This document shows positions 59,894-63,042 of a stretch of DNA of 63,042 nt, in pieces. The stretch spans positions 1 to 63,042 of the forward strand of contig JADGEO010000019.1 in NCBI GenBank assembly GCA_016744335.1. The letters run 5' to 3'. The notes beneath the pieces were generated by a model that worked only from the letters and a program-made list of their open reading frames with translations, did not search any database and was not told the DNA's origin. A program made the position numbers and the translations under genes. Numbering within the stretch: the stretch's first letter is position 1; every line of letters begins with the position of its first letter. The stretch comes from Anaerolineales bacterium. GTDB taxonomy: Bacteria; Chloroflexota; Anaerolineae; Anaerolineales; Villigracilaceae.

Positions 59894-61573
59894 TTATTTA
59901 ATCTCTTTGATTAGATAGGATTCTCCGCGCGTGAAACCGCGTTCGAGATAATATCCTCGCGTGCCTACTGCGGAGATGACAGCGATGCGCTCGAAGCCGC
60001 GCGTGTGTGCAACTTGCTCGGCGATGGTCAGCAAACGCGTGCCGAGACCCGCGTGTTGCGCCGCGCCATCTTTCTCTGCCCCTACTTTGAGCGATTGCCC
60101 ATAAACATGCACTTCGCGGATAATCGCTGAGTTTTCTAAATCTTCTATGCCGAGATTGGGGGCGTTTTTCTTGGGCAATGAGAGACGTAAAAAGCCAGCT
60201 ACTTTATCATCGGGCGTGATGAATGAGATGAAATGTTCTCCCTCCTCTTTAATCTCCCCCCGCGGGGGGGAGAATTTAGTCCTTCCCCCTTCGGGGGAAG
60301 TTAGAAGGGGGGAATAAACTAAATCATCTAGCTTTAACTTTTCAATTTCTACTTCTTGCCCGCGTACTTCGCGGCAACGCAAACACTCACATTTTGTGCC
60401 GAGTTTTTTCATTTCATCATGCACGTCTTGGCGTAAACTGGTACGTTTATTTCCTGCTACCACATTGGTTGAGGGAATATCTCTAATCACACGATTGATG
60501 CGGCAATAGCGTGGCACGCTTCTTTTAATATCGGCAATCAAATTGATTAATTCTTGCATGGTATAGGGTTTATATTCCCCGCGTTTCCATGCTTCGTGCA
60601 ATTCGGTGTTTTCTAATAATTGGGTAGGATATATTTTCAACTCATCGGGCGCAATGCCATCCCACAAACGCAAAAAATCTTTTTTATCTGATTCTACAGT
60701 CGCCCCGAGCAGGTTTGGCATCCAGTGAAGCACAATTTTAAATCCACCCGCGCGGAGCAATGCCATTGCTTTATATAAATCATCTAGCGTATGCCCGCGT
60801 TTATTAAGGGCTAAAATCTCATCATCTAAACTCTGTGCGCCCATTTGCACTTTTGTCACGCCCAAATAACGGAACCATTTGAGTTCGTCTACGGTAATTT
60901 CATCGGGACGGGTTTCAACGACCAAGCCCACATTGCGATGTTGGGCGGTTTCGTTTATTTGATGAGCTTCAATAAGATTTACATCAATTTTCTTTGTTTT
61001 TTGTTTTTTGCCTTCGTGGTTAAGGTTTAACGCATCAAAACACCGCTTTATAAACCATTCCTGATAATCACGTTTATACGCGCTCCACGTCCCGCCTAAG
61101 ATGAGCAATTCAATTTTATCGGTCGGATGCCCCACAGCGCGCAGGGCTTCCATTCTTGAAGTCACCTGCTCATAAGGATCAAATTTATGATGCAATCCGC
61201 GCATCGCGCCCGGCTCGTCAGGTAAATAAGATTTGGGCATTCGTATATCATCGGGGCAAAAAATACACTTTCCGGGGCAGTGATAGTGTTTTGTTAGCAC
61301 TGTCACCGTTGTTACCCCCGAAAGCGTCCGCACGGGTTTCATACGGATTTTTGCCAGAAGCACATTGCTTGGGGCTATCTCGCCTCCGTCTACCATGGCG
61401 TTATATGCCGCTACCAAAACATTTTTGCCGATATAACCTGTTGCGGTAGGGTGATGTTTAATCGCGGCTAAAGTTTCCTCCCCTGCTATAATCTCGGCTA
61501 AGGCTAGGCGCGCTAAACGCATTTTTTCTGGGGTGATTTTACGGGATTTTAACCAACGCTCTTTTTCAGACAC
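59894..61573 (-). CDS. elp3: Elp3-type tRNA uridine-34 radical SAM/acetyltransferase
   Basis: A 559-residue enzyme. The radical SAM cluster motif is HYHCPGKCIFCPDD (C-x3-C-x2-C), the family region MPNLLGATVESDKKDFLRL follows, CECLRCREVRGQ is the zinc site and the GNAT domain is at the C-terminus (HAGLGTRLLTIAEQVA; YYLERGFTRG). It makes the cm5U base in wobble position 34 of tRNA; bacterial and archaeal copies act alone. The start is GTG at 61573. Residues ~419-444 (SPLLTSPEGGRTKFSPPRGE) come from a palindromic repeat inserted between the zinc site and the GNAT domain. Confidence 0.92.
   Translation of the reverse strand: MSEKERWLKSRKITPEKMRLARLALAEIIAGEETLAAIKHHPTATGYIGKNVLVAAYNAMVDGGEIAPSNVLLAKIRMKPVRTLSGVTTVTVLTKHYHCPGKCIFCPDDIRMPKSYLPDEPGAMRGLHHKFDPYEQVTSRMEALRAVGHPTDKIELLILGGTWSAYKRDYQEWFIKRCFDALNLNHEGKKQKTKKIDVNLIEAHQINETAQHRNVGLVVETRPDEITVDELKWFRYLGVTKVQMGAQSLDDEILALNKRGHTLDDLYKAMALLRAGGFKIVLHWMPNLLGATVESDKKDFLRLWDGIAPDELKIYPTQLLENTELHEAWKRGEYKPYTMQELINLIADIKRSVPRYCRINRVIRDIPSTNVVAGNKRTSLRQDVHDEMKKLGTKCECLRCREVRGQEVEIEKLKLDDLVYSPLLTSPEGGRTKFSPPRGEIKEEGEHFISFITPDDKVAGFLRLSLPKKNAPNLGIEDLENSAIIREVHVYGQSLKVGAEKDGAAQHAGLGTRLLTIAEQVAHTRGFERIAVISAVGTRGYYLERGFTRGESYLIKEIK
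60252..60315. repeat. Palindromic repeat inserted in elp3
   Basis: CTCCCCCCGCGGGGGGGAG and CCTTCCCCCTTCGGGGGAAG lie in tandem, in frame within elp3. The second core is related to the unit at 48095-48122. Confidence 0.8.
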
Positions 61574-61606
61574 AGCAACTCTCAGATATATATGGAATGG
61601 AATTAA

Positions 61607-61740
61607 ACACTATCGGAAATAAGATTCTCAACCGCTAATCCTCGCAAATCTTTGCTAAAAAATAAAAAATTAGTGGGACTTGTGATCTTTGACGGTTCTA
61701 AACCTAAGAATTCTAAGATGATTTCTATTTCTGATAGTGT
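61607..61740. mobile_element. MITE-like element family C, copy 2
   Basis: A 134-bp element with ends ACACTATCGGAAATA and TATTTCTGATAGTGT (one mismatch), akin to the ends of the 53488 element. It sits just upstream of elp3. There is no coding capacity. Confidence 0.7.
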
Positions 61741-62038
61741 CTATTAAGTACTAAGGGCTGAAAGCTAAAGAACTTATGGGAGTAGATAGCCTTTTGGGGC
61801 CACTTTCAGTTTAACTTTTATAACTTATTTGATCCTCATTCCTAAGGGTATGTTGAATTTAGTAAAGCAGTACCACACGAAATATAGAAATATCCCATAA
61901 AGTTATATTACGCTAATCAGTTTATCATTTCTCCCTGCTATTGAAAATAGCAAGGACTTAGATGTATAGGGCAAATGCACCAAAAGATTTATTTAATAGT
62001 TGAGTTTTCTTATCTGCAATTTAGGTTCATAGCAATGA
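61741..62038. other. Intergenic stretch, no recognised gene
   Basis: About 300 AT-rich bases with no frame of interest. TGATATAAT at 62036-62044 is an extended -10 box, likely the promoter of the LysM gene at 62065. Confidence 0.5.
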
Positions 62039-62064
62039 TATAATGCGGGCAGGTTAAAAATATT

Positions 62065-62937
62065 ATGAAAATAAAAAAACTACTCTTTTTCAGCTTATCA
62101 CTTCTTTTTGCTCTATTTGTGGGGCTGTCGTTTTCAGTGAACGCCTCGCCATCGATGCAAGGTGCGGAATTTCAGACGCCAACGGCTGGTCCCGATGGGC
62201 GGATTATTTATATTGTTGGTGAAGGAGATAGTTGCCAGCGTATTGCTATTCTTCATAATATCACTGTCAATCAACTTCGTTCTCTCAACCCTGCACTAGA
62301 TGATAATGAATGTGTTGTTGTTATTGGGCAGGAGTTGATGATTGGCGTTGGCGGTCCTGCCAATGCGCCAACATCTACACCTGGACCCTCCCCTACCCCC
62401 GCGGGTAATTTGCCCTCTCCAACACCCGCTAGTGGTTCAACCGCAATTTGCGTGATTCTTTTTGAAGACATCAATGGTGATGGGATTCGGCAAGAAACTG
62501 AGTTGGGTTTGGCTGGGGGGGCAATTAGTGTAACCAATACTCTAGGTGAATACTCAAAAACACAAGATACAACGGGTGAAATAGATATAGAAACGGGTGA
62601 ACCTGCTTACGTTTGTTTTGGCGAGACTGACCCCGATGCTGAAGAGATTCCCGAGAGTGAAAAATTGCCTGAAGGAAAATATACGGTTAGTGTGGCTATT
62701 CCTGATGGATATAACCCGACTATTGCGCTTAGTTATCCCATTGAGATTAAGGCGGGTGAGCAGGCATTTATTCCTTTTGGGGCACAAGTACAAGAAACGG
62801 CACCAGAATCTCCTACAGAGAGTGAGAATAAAGATTCCTCTGCTTTCTTGGGAATACTCGGCGCGCTTTTGTTGGTTGTTGGGGGTGGGTTAGCTTGGTA
62901 TGCAATGCACACCAAGAAAACATCTTTGCGACATTAG
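62065..62937 (+). CDS. LysM-domain surface protein with C-terminal anchor
   Basis: A 290-residue exported protein. A signal peptide (residues 1-28, ending near VNASPS) precedes one LysM domain (IYIVGEGDSCQRIAILHNIT, VNQLRSLNPALDDNE), which binds N-acetylglucosamine polymers. A Pro/Thr/Ser linker leads to a beta-sandwich of SdrD/Cna-B type (VILFEDINGDGIRQETELGL, then GGAISVTNTLGEYSKTQDTT). A C-terminal transmembrane helix (FLGILGALLLVVGGGLAWYA) and a basic tail anchor it. No LPXTG is present, so the sortase is not expected to process it. Function is probably structural or adhesive. Confidence 0.82.
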   Translation: MKIKKLLFFSLSLLFALFVGLSFSVNASPSMQGAEFQTPTAGPDGRIIYIVGEGDSCQRIAILHNITVNQLRSLNPALDDNECVVVIGQELMIGVGGPANAPTSTPGPSPTPAGNLPSPTPASGSTAICVILFEDINGDGIRQETELGLAGGAISVTNTLGEYSKTQDTTGEIDIETGEPAYVCFGETDPDAEEIPESEKLPEGKYTVSVAIPDGYNPTIALSYPIEIKAGEQAFIPFGAQVQETAPESPTESENKDSSAFLGILGALLLVVGGGLAWYAMHTKKTSLRH

Positions 62938-62997
62938 GCTTTTAGACCTGATTTAGTCAAGAAAGTTTCTAGCGACATGACACTTTTGTTTTTGCAG

Positions 62998-63042
62998 GTG
63001 GCTGAGTAGCTCCGAATGCTTTTTCGGAGCGTATCGAAGCCA
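62998..63042. repeat. MITE-like repeat family B, partial copy at window end
   Basis: GGTGGCTGAGTAGCTCCGAA, a short hairpin (CCGAATGCTTTTTCGG) and GCGTATCGAAGCCA. It matches the left half of family B and is cut by the end of the window. Confidence 0.6.

Noticed and set aside
62065..62937. LysM protein as a substrate of the sortase
   Set aside because: The C-terminus has a transmembrane helix and basic tail but no LPXTG-like motif before it.

Overview
The window reads as one contiguous chromosomal segment of a bacterium in the phylum Chloroflexota, most likely an Anaerolineae relative. The inference rests on gene content: a Chlor_Arch_YYY/DUF2298 multipass protein, a DUF6754 protein linked to a glutamate-mutase-L-like ATPase, an Elp3-type radical SAM/GNAT enzyme, an orphan Flp pilin, a geranylgeranyl-reductase-like flavoprotein and envelope proteins with TSP3, TolB-like and LysM modules. 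No rRNA, tRNA or CRISPR array was seen. Base composition is moderate with no sharp shift, so the accessory signal comes from small repeats rather than a large island.

Layout. 0.2-6.2 kb: two convergent envelope genes (TSP3/beta-propeller protein; membrane-anchored phospholipase-D-like protein) sharing a terminator. 6.6-15.3 kb: small and degraded genes, a papain-like hydrolase, an HD hydrolase, an alpha/beta hydrolase, a UPF0114 protein, a hydrolase-acyl-CoA ligase fusion, a polysaccharide deacetylase, a GNAT protein and a MaoC protein. 15.4-26.9 kb: a GH63-like hydrolase, a cation/proton antiporter with a fused c-di-AMP receptor-like domain followed by a stand-alone copy, a sulfite-oxidase-like enzyme, a HAD phosphatase, then a compact run of histidine kinase, degenerate metallo-beta-lactamase, asparaginase and endonuclease III. 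27-34 kb: Flp pilin, MscL, PcrA helicase, a BrnT-like toxin-antitoxin pair and a geranylgeranyl reductase. 33.7-38.8 kb (minus strand): P-loop kinase, sortase and peptide-binding lipoprotein. 39.1-47.9 kb: an eight-gene operon of uncharacterised membrane proteins around DUF6754 and a MutL-like ASKHA ATPase, which I consider the best candidate for an undescribed system. 48.1-61.6 kb (minus strand): DUF2298 protein, DUF952 protein, DEAD-box helicase with a structured leader, the glycine cleavage genes gcvH-gcvPA-gcvPB under a tandem glycine riboswitch, a universal stress protein, TauE and Elp3. The window closes with a LysM surface protein and a partial repeat.

Two genome-wide habits stand out. 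First, several genes have a -10-like hexamer only 6-7 nt before the start codon and no Shine-Dalgarno sequence, suggesting leaderless mRNAs. Second, the DNA carries many short palindromic and terminal-inverted-repeat elements: at least four MITE-like families with two or more copies in 63 kb, plus palindromes inserted in frame inside conserved genes (elp3, the DUF2298 gene, pcrA and apparently the start of gcvPB).
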